Made by a program: the position numbers and the translations under genes. A stretch of DNA of 64,000 nucleotides from Oscillospiraceae bacterium (GTDB lineage Bacteria; Bacillota; Clostridia; UBA1381; UBA9506), in assembly GCA_015068855.1 (NCBI GenBank), contig SVJS01000004.1, positions 1 through 64,000 of the forward strand, given 5' to 3'. Shown one piece after another: positions 15,589 to 25,632 of this stretch; the first letter of the stretch is position 1; the number at the start of each line of letters is the position of its first letter. Below the pieces are notes generated by a model. The model did no database searches. It had not been told where the DNA came from and saw only the letters and a program-made list of their open reading frames with translations.

Positions 15589-16647
15589 ATGGAACGAAGA
15601 AAAACAAGAGAGATTATGGCGGGAAATGTGGGGATTGGCGGCAATCACCCCATTTCTATTCAATCAATGCTTTGCACGCCCAACGGAGATTTTGAGGCGG
15701 CCTTAGCCCAAACAGAGGCGCTTTTGGCGGCCGGCTGCGACATTATCCGTCTGGCTGTGATTGACGAGGCGAGCCTTGCGGTTGTCCGTAAGCTGAAACA
15801 GGCCGCCCCTGCACCCCTTGTGGCAGATATTCAGTTTGATTATCGACTGGCGCTCGGTGCCATTGATGCGGGGATTGATAAAATTCGCTTAAATCCCGGT
15901 AACATTGGCAGCGCTGACCGCGTTCGCCTTGTGGCAGAACGGGCAAAGGAGAAGGGTATTCCCATTCGCGTGGGCGTGAATGCCGGCTCCATTTCCAAAG
16001 CATCCCTTGCTAAACATGGCGCGCCTTGTCCGGCGGCATTGGTGGAGGCGGCTATGGAACAGGTGGCACTTTTGGAAGCCTGTGATTTTCATGATATCGC
16101 CGTTTCCTTAAAGGCATCTTCGGTTCCCATGATGCTGGAAAGCTATCGCCTGATGGCAGCCCAAACGGACTATCCTCTGCACTTAGGGGTGACCGAGGCA
16201 GGAACCAAGTTCGGCGGCACCGTTAAATCAGCCGTTGGTATCGGCGCGCTGCTTTCAGAGGGCATTGGCGACACGCTGCGCGTTTCGCTGACAGCAGACC
16301 CGGTGGAAGAAATTAAAGCAGCGGTTGAAATTTTGTCGGCCTTAGAGCTTCGGCAGGACAGACCAAGCCTTGTTTCTTGTCCCACCTGTTCTCGTTGCAG
16401 TGTGGACTTGATTTCTATCGCAGAGCGCGTATCGAACCGCCTGCATGAGATTAAGAAGCCCGTTAAAATTGCGGTTATGGGCTGTGTTGTGAACGGACCG
16501 GGAGAGGCCCGCGATGCCGATATCGGCGTGACAGGTGCTAAGGGCGAGGGCCTTTTGTTCCGCGGCGAAAAAATCATCCGCCGTGTGCCGGAGGCAGACA
16601 TTGTGAATGCCTTATTTGAAGAATTGGACGGCATGGGTGTTCTGTAA
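15589..16647 (+). CDS. ispG: 4-hydroxy-3-methylbut-2-en-1-yl diphosphate synthase
   Basis: A 352-residue enzyme of the non-mevalonate isoprenoid pathway that converts methylerythritol cyclodiphosphate to HMBPP with a [4Fe-4S] cluster. The TIM-barrel part starts with the usual TREIMAGNVGIGGNHPISIQSM. The cluster motif SCPTCSRC lies near residue 263 and the catalytic segment CVVNGPGEARDADIG near residue 298. Length fits the short bacterial form. It is followed 39 bases later by polC, a gene order common in Clostridia, where dxr, rseP, ispG and polC often sit together; dxr and rseP are not upstream here. Confidence 0.96.
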   Translation: MERRKTREIMAGNVGIGGNHPISIQSMLCTPNGDFEAALAQTEALLAAGCDIIRLAVIDEASLAVVRKLKQAAPAPLVADIQFDYRLALGAIDAGIDKIRLNPGNIGSADRVRLVAERAKEKGIPIRVGVNAGSISKASLAKHGAPCPAALVEAAMEQVALLEACDFHDIAVSLKASSVPMMLESYRLMAAQTDYPLHLGVTEAGTKFGGTVKSAVGIGALLSEGIGDTLRVSLTADPVEEIKAAVEILSALELRQDRPSLVSCPTCSRCSVDLISIAERVSNRLHEIKKPVKIAVMGCVVNGPGEARDADIGVTGAKGEGLLFRGEKIIRRVPEADIVNALFEELDGMGVL

Positions 16648-16686
16648 GGTTTTATTTGAGGAAAATCAGAGTAATGGAAGGATCGT

Positions 16687-19600
16687 ATGGCAGATTTACT
16701 TAAAAGCCTGGTCGGGGAGGCGCTGGAACCGGATTTTGCCGGTGTGACTCTCACCCGGTTTCAGGTGCATAAACAAGACAGAAAAGTTCATATTGGTTTG
16801 CGCTGTCCTCATGTTCTCTCTGATGAACTTACAGAGGCGTTCTGTAAGCGCGTTAAGGAAAGCTACGGGCTGCGTGATGTCGTCTTAGAGCTTTCTTATG
16901 ATGCCGGTGCCGTATCAGCGGAAACAGCCGGCACCATCTATGAAAACATGAAGCACGCGATTGTTGCCAAGCTGCCTGCGACAAAGGGCGTGCTTTTGAA
17001 CAGCCATGCAGAAATAGAAGCGGGTCGTTTTGTTGTTTATCTGAAATTTGGCGGAGAGAAAACCCTCTGCGAACACGGGATAGACAAGTTTATGGAAAAG
17101 ACCCTGCGGGAAACCTACGGCACTGCTTTTTCCGTTTCCTTTGTCAGCGAGCCTGTGTCCTCGGATGCTGTTTTTGAGCGCTTAGAAAGCCAGCGTGCCG
17201 AGCTGATTCGGGATGCTGCGCAAGTGGCGGAGGCGGTGGAGGTAGCCGAAACAAAGAAGAAGGAAGTTAAGCGGGAGGCGCCTGAGACCAGTGATGATGT
17301 TCTTTTGGGAAAACCTTTTAGCGGTGCCATCACCCCGCTTTCTGATATTGATGAAAACAGCGGCCGTGTTATGGTGGAGGGCCGCGTGATTGCGCAGGAA
17401 ACCAGAGAACTCAGAAATAAAAAAACGCTTTTGGAGCTTTATGTTGCCGATGACGAAAGCTGCATGATTTGTAAAGCCTTTTTAAGCGACAAGCAATTCG
17501 GAGAGATTAAGGGGAGCTTAAAGGGTCTGTCCGGCGTGCGTTTGTCAGGCACAGCACAATACGACAGCTATGCCAAGGAAGTCGTTATCTCCATTCGTGA
17601 TTTGATGAAAGTCAAAATCAGCCCCCGCCCGGATACGGCGGAGGAAAAACGCGTGGAGCTTCATGCTCACACCACCATGTCTGCCGAGGATGCTCTGGTT
17701 AAGCCTAAGGAGCTGGTCGCCCGTGCGGCGGCCTGGGGACATAAAGCCATCGCCATCACAGACCATGGCGTTGTGCAGGCGTATCCTGATGCCTATGATG
17801 CCGGCAAAAAGTTCGGCGTTAAAATCATCTATGGCATGGAGGCCTATTTGGAAACCGATGCGGGCAGCTATGTGACCAACGAAAAGTCCATGCCTCTGTC
17901 CGGCGATTTTGTTGTTTTTGATATTGAAACCACCAGTCTTTCCGCGCGATACGGAGAGATTATTGAAATAGCGGGTGTTAAGATTTCTGACGGAAAAACG
18001 GTAGACCAGTTTTCCGCCTTTGTCAAACCCGAGGCGTCCATTCCCTATCATATTACGGAGCTGACGCGCATCACGAACGAAATGGTCAGCGCCTCAGAGA
18101 CGATTGCAACGGTTCTGCCTGCCTTTTTAGAGTTTGCAAAGGGCTGTGTTTTAGTGGCCCATAATGCCACTTTTGATGTGGGATTTATTAAGAAAAAAGC
18201 AGAGGTTTTAGGCATTCCCTTTGATTTTTGTGCGATTGACACGCTCATGCTCAGCCGCCGTCTTTTAACAGCGCTCAAAACGCATAAGTTAAACCGTGTG
18301 GCCAAGCATCTGGGCTTTGTGTTTGAGGGCCATCATCGTGCCATTAACGATGCCGAGGTAACGGCCCGTATTTTCCTGCACTTTACAGAGCTTATGTCAG
18401 GCCTTGATATCTGTGATGTTGCGGATATCAACGCGCGACTGGGCAGAGAGGCTCTGGAAAAATATAACGATACCTACCATGCTATTTTGCTGGTGCAGAA
18501 TATGTGCGGCCTTAAAAATTTATATAAGCTGGTTTCCACCTCTCATCTGGATAGCTTTTATAAGCGCCCCCGTGTTAAGAAAAGTGTTTTGGATGCGCAT
18601 CGGGAGGGCCTGATTGTGGGCAGCGCCTGCGAGGCGGGCGAATTGTATCAAAAGATGCTTCGCGGGGCAACGGAGGCAGAGCTTACAGCCATTGCTTCTT
18701 ATTATGACTATCTGGAAATTCAGCCTCTTGGCAACAATGATTTTATGATTCGCGAGCATATGGTTCAGGGAAAAGAAGAATTGCAGGATATGAACCGTAG
18801 CATTGTGGCCCTGGGGGACAAGCTGCAAAAGCGCGTTGTGGCGGCTTGTGATGTGCATTTTCTGGATGCTAATGACGCTATCTATCGTCAGGTGATGCAG
18901 ACGGCCAAGGGCTATGACGACCCTGAATTTCAAGCGCCGCTGTATTTGCGAACCACCGACGAGATGCTGGCGGAGTTTAGTTATCTGCCTAAGGAAAAAG
19001 CTTATGAAATTGTTGTGACAAACCCCAATCTGATTGCAGACGAAATGGGGGATATATTGCCTATTCCGGAGGAAACCTTTCCGCCGGAAATGCCCGGCGC
19101 CACAGAGGAATTGCAAGAACTTTCCTATGCCAAGGCGCACGAGCTTTACGGCGAGGAATTGCCTCAGCTGGTCAAAGACAGAATGGAAAAAGAACTGGTG
19201 CCGATTATTAAATACGGCTTTTCCGTTATGTATATGATTGCCCAGAAGCTGGTTACCAAGTCCTTATCCGACGGCTATCTGGTTGGGTCCCGAGGCTCTG
19301 TCGGCTCGTCTTTTATTGCCTTTTTGTCGGGGATTACGGAGATTAACTCTCTGCCGCCGCATTATTTGTGCCCTGCTTGCAAGCATGTGGAATTTGTGTT
19401 GGACGGCAGTTTCAGCATGGGTGCCGACATGCCGGATAAACTGTGTCCCGCCTGCGGTGCGAAATATAAAAAAGACGGCTATGACATTCCGTTTGAGACC
19501 TTTTTGGGCTTTGACGGAGATAAAGAGCCTGATATTGACTTAAACTTTTCCGGCGAATACCAGAGCGTGGCGCATAAATACACGGAAACGCTGTTCGGCA

Positions 19601-20952
19601 AGGGCAATGTGTTCCGTGCAGGCACTATTGGCACTTTGGCGGAAAACACCGCCATGGGCTATGTGAGAAAATATGCGGAGCTAAACGGCATCACCCTGAC
19701 CAAGGCGCAAATGAAGCGCTTGTCATTGGGCTTAGAGGGCGTTAAACGAACGACAGGACAGCATCCGGGTGGTGTTATGATTGTGCCCCGTGCCAACGAG
19801 GTGTATGAATTTACGCCGATTCAGCATCCTGCCAATGATACGGAAAGCGATATTATCACCACACATTTTGATTATCATTCCATCAGCGGGCGCTTGTTGA
19901 AGCTGGATATTTTAGGCCATGATGACCCCAGTATGATTCGCATGCTGGAAGATTTAACGGGGCTTGATGCCAGAACCATTCCCATTGACGACAAAGCGAC
20001 CATGAGCCTATTTACCTCAACGGAGGCTTTGGGCGTAACGCCGGAGGATATCGGCAGCGAGGTGGGCACCTTTGCCGTGCCTGAATTCGGTACCCGTTTT
20101 GTGCGCCAGATGCTACTCGATACAAAGCCCACAACATTCAGCGAACTGATTCGAATCAGTGGACTGTCTCACGGTACAGATGTCTGGACCAACAATGCGC
20201 AGGATTTGGTGCGCGCAGGAACGGCAACGCTGCCGGAGGTTATTTGTACCCGTGATGACATTATGCTGTACCTCCTGCAACATGACCTGCCGCCCCTGAC
20301 ATCTTTCAAAATTATGGAGAAAGTTCGTAAGGGCAAGGGGCTTGCGCCGGAGGACGAAGAGCTGATGCGCGAAAAGGGTGTGCCGGGGTGGTACATCAAC
20401 TCCTGCAAAACCATTAAATATATGTTCCCGAAAGCCCATGCAGCGGCCTATGTGACAATGGCGTTTCGCATAGCTTACTTTAAGGTGCATTATCCGATTT
20501 CGTTTTACATTGCCTATTACACAGTTCGTGCCACGGATTTTGATGCCGAGAGAATGCTGGGCGGCAAAGAGCGCGTCATGGTTGCTATGCGGGAGATTGA
20601 ATCAAACCCTGAGGCCACACAGAAGGACAAGAACGTGATGACCATTTTAGAGGTTTGTAATGAAATGTATGCCCGTGGCATTCAGTTTTTGCCGGTTGAC
20701 TTATACCTATCTCATCAGACCAAATTTGTGGAGGAAAACGGGGCCATAAGGCCACCGCTCAACACCATTGCCGGTGTTTCCGATGCTGTTGCAGAGGCGA
20801 TTTGCTCGGCACGGCAGGAGGGTGCATTTTTATCTGTTGAGGACTTTAAGAAGCGCGCGAAAATCGGTAATGCCATTGTGGAAAAATTGCAGGAATTTCA
20901 CGTACTCAGGGATGTGCCTGAAACCAATCAGGTCAGCTTGTTTGATATGTAA
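16687..20952 (+). CDS. polC: DNA polymerase III alpha subunit, Gram-positive PolC type
   Basis: A 1421-residue replicative polymerase. In order: an N-terminal domain, an OB fold (about 215-300), a PHP domain starting with LHAHTTMSAEDA near 324, which is interrupted by a DEDD-type proofreading exonuclease (VVFDIETTSL near 407, HNATFDVGF, HRAINDAEVT), then the rest of PHP, a four-cysteine zinc element (CPAC and CPACG, about 895-925), and the catalytic palm with PDIDLNFSGEY near 948. Length and order are normal for Firmicutes PolC. GGAAGGAT precedes the ATG. Confidence 0.97.
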   Translation: MADLLKSLVGEALEPDFAGVTLTRFQVHKQDRKVHIGLRCPHVLSDELTEAFCKRVKESYGLRDVVLELSYDAGAVSAETAGTIYENMKHAIVAKLPATKGVLLNSHAEIEAGRFVVYLKFGGEKTLCEHGIDKFMEKTLRETYGTAFSVSFVSEPVSSDAVFERLESQRAELIRDAAQVAEAVEVAETKKKEVKREAPETSDDVLLGKPFSGAITPLSDIDENSGRVMVEGRVIAQETRELRNKKTLLELYVADDESCMICKAFLSDKQFGEIKGSLKGLSGVRLSGTAQYDSYAKEVVISIRDLMKVKISPRPDTAEEKRVELHAHTTMSAEDALVKPKELVARAAAWGHKAIAITDHGVVQAYPDAYDAGKKFGVKIIYGMEAYLETDAGSYVTNEKSMPLSGDFVVFDIETTSLSARYGEIIEIAGVKISDGKTVDQFSAFVKPEASIPYHITELTRITNEMVSASETIATVLPAFLEFAKGCVLVAHNATFDVGFIKKKAEVLGIPFDFCAIDTLMLSRRLLTALKTHKLNRVAKHLGFVFEGHHRAINDAEVTARIFLHFTELMSGLDICDVADINARLGREALEKYNDTYHAILLVQNMCGLKNLYKLVSTSHLDSFYKRPRVKKSVLDAHREGLIVGSACEAGELYQKMLRGATEAELTAIASYYDYLEIQPLGNNDFMIREHMVQGKEELQDMNRSIVALGDKLQKRVVAACDVHFLDANDAIYRQVMQTAKGYDDPEFQAPLYLRTTDEMLAEFSYLPKEKAYEIVVTNPNLIADEMGDILPIPEETFPPEMPGATEELQELSYAKAHELYGEELPQLVKDRMEKELVPIIKYGFSVMYMIAQKLVTKSLSDGYLVGSRGSVGSSFIAFLSGITEINSLPPHYLCPACKHVEFVLDGSFSMGADMPDKLCPACGAKYKKDGYDIPFETFLGFDGDKEPDIDLNFSGEYQSVAHKYTETLFGKGNVFRAGTIGTLAENTAMGYVRKYAELNGITLTKAQMKRLSLGLEGVKRTTGQHPGGVMIVPRANEVYEFTPIQHPANDTESDIITTHFDYHSISGRLLKLDILGHDDPSMIRMLEDLTGLDARTIPIDDKATMSLFTSTEALGVTPEDIGSEVGTFAVPEFGTRFVRQMLLDTKPTTFSELIRISGLSHGTDVWTNNAQDLVRAGTATLPEVICTRDDIMLYLLQHDLPPLTSFKIMEKVRKGKGLAPEDEELMREKGVPGWYINSCKTIKYMFPKAHAAAYVTMAFRIAYFKVHYPISFYIAYYTVRATDFDAERMLGGKERVMVAMREIESNPEATQKDKNVMTILEVCNEMYARGIQFLPVDLYLSHQTKFVEENGAIRPPLNTIAGVSDAVAEAICSARQEGAFLSVEDFKKRAKIGNAIVEKLQEFHVLRDVPETNQVSLFDM

Positions 20953-21020
20953 CATACGATTAAAATGATGAAGATAAGCAGATGCTGATACAAACGTTTT
21001 TCTGGGGGGAATGAGCGTTT

Positions 21021-23426
21021 ATGGTAAAGAGACATCTGCTTATTTATTGCACCTTGTTTTTGTGCGGCGTGTATGCAGCACATAGGCTGTCCGGCTATGT
21101 TCTGCTGTGGCCGGTTGCGGTCGTTGGTGCCGTTTGCCTTGCTTTATCTGTGCTTGCAAAGCGGGGCAAAAGTCTGTTTTTACTTGTATTCTTCTTTTTG
21201 CTTGGGTTTTACCACATGGGGCAAGCTTCCGACATAGAAAAGCGTGCGCTGGCGCCCTATCAGGAGGAATATGTTACCATCACAGCGGATGTGATGGAAC
21301 AGCCTGTGTATAAAGAATCCGACGGCAGCCACACAGTGTTGGCACAATTGCGAAGCCTTTCCTTTTTGGGGGAAACCCACGCAGTTTCTGAGCGGATGCA
21401 GATGACAATCAAGGCAGGGGAGCCTGTGCCCCGGTTCGGAGAACGGTTTCAGGCCGTTTGCTTAGTCTATCAGCCTCACGAGGCCATGAACGAAACAGGT
21501 TTTGATTATGCTTTGTATTTGCGGGGCAAAGGTATTTTCTTTTGCGGCATAGCTGAAAAAGATACCGTGACAATGCAAGGCACGTATCCCCGCAACCTGC
21601 GGGACAAGATTTATGCCTTCCGCCTGCGCTGTGAACGTATTGCAGACGAAGTCTTTACGCCGGATGTTGCCGCGGTGGTTAAGGCGATGGCGCTGGGCAA
21701 CAGCGCGGATATCTCGGATGACTTATATGAAAAGTTGCAGGTCAGTGGCCTCAGTCACGTGTTGGCGGTTTCCGGTATGCAGGTTTCTTTATTGCTTTCC
21801 GTAGTTTGCGCAGTTCTTTCCTGTTTTCGGATTCGCTTGTATCGCAGCAGTCTGCTTGTGTATCCCGTCATCTTATTTTTCGTGGTTTTTGCGGGCGGAG
21901 AACCTTCGGTTGTGCGCTCGGGTATCATGTGCTTTATGATGCTACTCGCCAAACTGCTTTTACGAAAAGAGGATGCGCTAACATCTCTGGCCTTGGCAGC
22001 CGCTGTTTTGGTGATGATGAATCCTTATGCAGCGCTGGACGCAGGCTTTATTCTTTCCTTTGTCGCCGTTTTGGGCATTATTACCGTTGGCGTGCCTCTG
22101 TCTTACCGTCTGGTTCGCGTTGATTATTCAGGTCAGCCTGCTTCTTTCGGGAAGAAAGTGGTTCGGTATGTAGGACGCTATGTTTGCATCAGTATCGGTG
22201 CACAATTGTTTTTGCTGCCCGTTGTTTCACATCTGTTTGGCTATACCAGCCTGTGGAGCCTATTGAGCGGACTCATCTGTGTGCCGCTGGGCGCGGTCAT
22301 TACGCTGGGCGGCCTGCTCGCCTGCCTGACAGGACTTTTCTCTCCTGATTTAGCCGCAGGCATTGCCATGGTTTTGGAGCCGGTTGTCAATTTATTTTTG
22401 GCTATTGTCAGGCTGTTTGGCGGCATGCGCCAAGGGCTGTTCATTATTGGAAACATGAGCCTGTTTTCCATCTATTGCTATGGGCTTTTTCTGCTGCTGG
22501 CAGACAGGATGCTGCAAAAGCGGTGGCGACAGAGTCTGGCGCTTTTGCTCTCGCTTTGCCTGCTTGCAAGCGGTGCGGCTGTTTCGGCATGGCGGGAAGA
22601 GAGCCTGGCAAAGCTCACTTTTATTAACGTCGGGCAAGGGGATTGCACCTTATTGCAGCTGCCCAAGGGTGTGGACATTCTGATCGATGGCGGCGGCATG
22701 CCTGCCTATCGGAGCGACTTTGACGTGGGTAAACGGGTGGTTCTTCCTTATTTACGCAAAGCCGGCATCCGTCGGCTTGACTATGTGGTTGCCACCCATC
22801 CCCACGAAGACCATATCGGCGGTCTTACCTCTCTTTTAGACTCGGTTCCCATCACAACACTTCTGGTGCCTATTGGTTTTGATGAAAATGAGGCAGGAAA
22901 AGCCTTTTTGGAAAAAGCAAGGGAGAAGCGCATCGACATTCAGGTTGTATCAGCGGGCGATGCCCTTTCGTTTGCAGAGGATTGCGGATTCCGTGTGCTG
23001 TTGCCGGATGAAGCGTGGCTTGAGGCGGCAGAGATAGAAAACGACGCATCCTTAGTGCTCACATTTTACTATGGAGACAATACCGTTTTGCTGACGGGAG
23101 ACTTAGAAAAAAGCGGAGAACAATACCTTACGGAAACAAAGGGCTTTTGCGAGCCCATTGATATTATAAAGGTCGGTCATCATGGCGGCGAAACCTCCAC
23201 AACGGAGACACTGCTTTGCTCAATCCGGCCAACTTATGCCTACATCCCCTGCGGGGAGAACAGCTTCGGGCATCCTGCCGAGGAAACGCTTTCACGGCTT
23301 CGGGCGTATCAAACAGCCGTATTGCGGGCAGATGAAGATAAGGATGTGTGCTTTGTTTTAAGTAAAACGGGCATACGATTGATTCGAAAAGGTGGTGACA
23401 GCCATGTTAAAAATGGAGGAACTTAA
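21021..23426 (+). CDS. comEC: ComEC/Rec2 DNA-uptake channel protein
   Basis: An 801-residue membrane protein that forms the channel for single-stranded DNA import during transformation. It has two N-terminal helices, an OB-like extracytoplasmic domain (about 70-200), the Competence membrane domain with VSGLSHVLAVSGMQVSLL, and a C-terminal MBL domain with HPHEDHIGGL near residue 593 and ILKVGHHGG-type sequence (IIKVGHHGGETSTTE). All are in the usual order. The stop overlaps the holA start by 23 bases, the conserved comEC-holA arrangement. No comEA is next to it. Confidence 0.94.
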   Translation: MVKRHLLIYCTLFLCGVYAAHRLSGYVLLWPVAVVGAVCLALSVLAKRGKSLFLLVFFFLLGFYHMGQASDIEKRALAPYQEEYVTITADVMEQPVYKESDGSHTVLAQLRSLSFLGETHAVSERMQMTIKAGEPVPRFGERFQAVCLVYQPHEAMNETGFDYALYLRGKGIFFCGIAEKDTVTMQGTYPRNLRDKIYAFRLRCERIADEVFTPDVAAVVKAMALGNSADISDDLYEKLQVSGLSHVLAVSGMQVSLLLSVVCAVLSCFRIRLYRSSLLVYPVILFFVVFAGGEPSVVRSGIMCFMMLLAKLLLRKEDALTSLALAAAVLVMMNPYAALDAGFILSFVAVLGIITVGVPLSYRLVRVDYSGQPASFGKKVVRYVGRYVCISIGAQLFLLPVVSHLFGYTSLWSLLSGLICVPLGAVITLGGLLACLTGLFSPDLAAGIAMVLEPVVNLFLAIVRLFGGMRQGLFIIGNMSLFSIYCYGLFLLLADRMLQKRWRQSLALLLSLCLLASGAAVSAWREESLAKLTFINVGQGDCTLLQLPKGVDILIDGGGMPAYRSDFDVGKRVVLPYLRKAGIRRLDYVVATHPHEDHIGGLTSLLDSVPITTLLVPIGFDENEAGKAFLEKAREKRIDIQVVSAGDALSFAEDCGFRVLLPDEAWLEAAEIENDASLVLTFYYGDNTVLLTGDLEKSGEQYLTETKGFCEPIDIIKVGHHGGETSTTETLLCSIRPTYAYIPCGENSFGHPAEETLSRLRAYQTAVLRADEDKDVCFVLSKTGIRLIRKGGDSHVKNGGT

Positions 23427-24429
23427 ACAGATTTTGAAAGGGGAAAAGCCTTCGCCCCGTGTGTTCTTGCTCTGGGGGGAGGAGGACTTTCTGCGGGCTT
23501 ATTATAGGAAAGAACTCATGAAGCGGTTTATGCCGGAGAACATGGCAGAGCTGAATGTGTTTATGTTTGAGGGGAAACAGTATCGCCTTGGCGAGGTGGA
23601 TGAGGCTATTGAGGGCCTGCCTGTGTTTGCAGAGCAAAAGCTTTTAGTGTTTACGGATTCCCAGATTTTCAAGCCCGACGGGCGCACGGGCGCCAAGGCA
23701 GAATACAGAGACTATTGGGCGAAACGCCTGGCAGATATCCCTGACTATGTTACCATTATCTTTGATGAAAGCGGAGTTGACAAACGGAGCGCCCTGTTAA
23801 AGCAGGTCGACAAAATGGGCGGCTGCGTTGAGTTTGCCTATCTGGGCGAGGACGAAATGGTTCGCTGGACAGGGCAGCTGTTTGCTAAACTGGGGAAAAA
23901 GATAACGGCGGCCGATGCCCGTTACCTAAATGAAGTGACAGCGAGCGGCATGATGGCGATTAAACGCGAGGCAGAAAAGCTTGTGGCGTATGTAGGAGAT
24001 AGACCGCAGGTTATGCGTGCGGATATCGACCTTTTGGTTATGCCGGAAACAGAAAACCGCGTGTTTGATATGGTGGCGGCTATCTTAAAGCGGGATGCAA
24101 ACGGTGCACTTCGCCTGCTGGAAGATTTATTTATCTTAAAAACAGAACCGCTGCAAATTTTAGGCGCGATTTTGTATAACGCAGAACGGCTTTTATATAC
24201 CAGAGTGCTGACCGAGGCGGGCGCCGACAAAAGCCAAATTATGACTAAATTGAAAATGAGTCCCTTTGCTACGAGTAAATTCATGAAAGATAGTCAACAA
24301 TATTCCATGGAGCAACTTCGCTATTTCGTGCAGAGGGCATCAGAGACGGACGAGCAGATGAAAAGCAATTCCATAGAGAATGAGGTTTTGCTCAGCTTGT
24401 TGGTTTCAGAGCTATCGACAAGCATATGA
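23404..24429 (+). CDS. holA: DNA polymerase III delta subunit
   Basis: A 341-residue clamp-loader subunit that opens the sliding clamp. The N-terminal VFLLWGEEDFLRAYYRKEL and the middle segment WTGQLFAKLGKKITAADARYL are typical of Firmicutes HolA. A GTG four codons upstream overlaps the ribosome binding site, so the ATG at 23404, with AGGTGGTGA just before it, is chosen. It overlaps the end of comEC and is probably translationally coupled to it. Confidence 0.93.
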   Translation: MLKMEELKQILKGEKPSPRVFLLWGEEDFLRAYYRKELMKRFMPENMAELNVFMFEGKQYRLGEVDEAIEGLPVFAEQKLLVFTDSQIFKPDGRTGAKAEYRDYWAKRLADIPDYVTIIFDESGVDKRSALLKQVDKMGGCVEFAYLGEDEMVRWTGQLFAKLGKKITAADARYLNEVTASGMMAIKREAEKLVAYVGDRPQVMRADIDLLVMPETENRVFDMVAAILKRDANGALRLLEDLFILKTEPLQILGAILYNAERLLYTRVLTEAGADKSQIMTKLKMSPFATSKFMKDSQQYSMEQLRYFVQRASETDEQMKSNSIENEVLLSLLVSELSTSI

Positions 24430-24469
24430 TTGTAAACAAAAAGGTCACAAAAAATTCATAATTTAAGAC

Positions 24470-24530
24470 TTGACAAGAATTCAAAAAAGTGCTATGGTAT
24501 TGTTAGCACTCAAAGAGATAGAGTGCTAAC
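24470..24530 (+). promoter_or_regulatory. CIRCE operator and sigma-A promoter of the hrcA operon
   Basis: TTGACA (24470-24475) and TATGGT (24493-24498) have a 17-base spacer. The inverted repeat TTAGCACTC (24503-24511), nine bases, GAGTGCTAA (24521-24529) is a perfect CIRCE element at the expected start of transcription and only 16 bases from the hrcA ATG. HrcA bound here represses its own operon until heat shock. Confidence 0.97.
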
Positions 24531-24545
24531 AACGGGGTGGCTGTT

Positions 24546-25613
24546 ATGGATATGAACGAAAGAAAAAAGAAAATCCTGCATTCCATTATTAATGAATACA
24601 TTCAAAGTGCTGAGCCAATCGGTTCTAGGCACATAGCCAAGAGCATTGACCTTGGCTTGTCCAGCGCCACAATTCGTAACGAAATGGCAGACCTGGAGGA
24701 GATGGGCTACTTAGAGCAGCCCCACACCTCAGCCGGACGTATTCCTTCCGATAAGGGATATCGCCTTTATGTCAATTCATTAATGAACAATTACGAAATG
24801 ACGGTGCATGACCTTTCCGCTTTGGGCGGCGCTTTGGAATGGCGTCTGGGGCAGCTTGATAAAATTATTCAGCGCGCCTCTGACATTCTGTCGCAGCTGA
24901 CGCATTATACAGCTGTTTTAACAACGCCGGAAATGAAGCGGGGCGCCATTAAAACCGTTGAGCTTGTGCCTGTGGACTCAAACTCGGCATTGGTCATTTT
25001 GGTTACCAACGAGGGCGTTATGAAGCATAAGCGCGTGCTTCTTCCTGCCGGAGCAGACAGCCAGTTTGTTCACAGCTTTTCCAAGCTGCTTCGCGAAAAA
25101 CTGTCGGGACTCACGCTGGAAGAAATCACAGCAGCCAAAATCAGCGAAATCCGTCGTGCCATGCAGGCGCATTTTGAGCTTTTGTTCCCGATTTTAGATT
25201 TCATTGCCGAAATCATTGATGATGTTCGTGCTGAAACGGAAATCTTCACAAGCGGTGCCACCAACATTTTGAACTATCCTGAATTTTCCGATATTCATCG
25301 TGCCAAAGAATTCTTGGAGTTTTTGGATGACAAAAATGCCGTTGCCGAAATTTTTGAGTCAGACCCTGATCAAGAGGAATGGCAAAAGGATGGCGGCATT
25401 GTGGTTAAAATCGGTAAGGAAAACAAGCAGGACATTATGCAAAAGTCCAGCGTTATCACAGCGAACTATTATGTTGGTGATAAGGTTATGGGGCGCTTGG
25501 GCATCATCGGTCCCACCCGCATGAACTATTCCAAAACCATTGCGGAGATTAAAACCATTTCGGCCATGTTAAACCGGTTGTTATATGAGTTATATGTAGA
25601 CGGGGATTCGTAA
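24546..25613 (+). CDS. hrcA: Heat-inducible transcriptional repressor HrcA
   Basis: A 355-residue repressor that binds CIRCE elements and is activated by GroEL. The N-terminal winged helix includes RKKKILHSIINEYIQSAEPIGSR in two overlapping stretches and SSATIRNEMADLEEMGYLEQPH. A GAF-like dimerisation and inserted domain follow, and the C-terminus ends with the family pattern MGRLGIIGPTRMNYSKTI. A GTG three codons upstream is less likely because it overlaps the GGGGTGG site. It is first in hrcA-grpE-dnaK-dnaJ and lies directly behind a CIRCE. Confidence 0.96.
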   Translation: MDMNERKKKILHSIINEYIQSAEPIGSRHIAKSIDLGLSSATIRNEMADLEEMGYLEQPHTSAGRIPSDKGYRLYVNSLMNNYEMTVHDLSALGGALEWRLGQLDKIIQRASDILSQLTHYTAVLTTPEMKRGAIKTVELVPVDSNSALVILVTNEGVMKHKRVLLPAGADSQFVHSFSKLLREKLSGLTLEEITAAKISEIRRAMQAHFELLFPILDFIAEIIDDVRAETEIFTSGATNILNYPEFSDIHRAKEFLEFLDDKNAVAEIFESDPDQEEWQKDGGIVVKIGKENKQDIMQKSSVITANYYVGDKVMGRLGIIGPTRMNYSKTIAEIKTISAMLNRLLYELYVDGDS

Positions 25614-25632
25614 GAAGGGAAGGATTTACATC

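Noticed and set aside
16170-16754. 194-codon leftward frame across the ispG-polC junction
   Set aside because: It is antisense to the conserved cluster-binding part of ispG and has a low-complexity Ser/Arg-rich translation.
18520-19140. 206-codon leftward frame inside polC
   Set aside because: It is a shadow of the polC polymerase region; the sense frame has full motif support.
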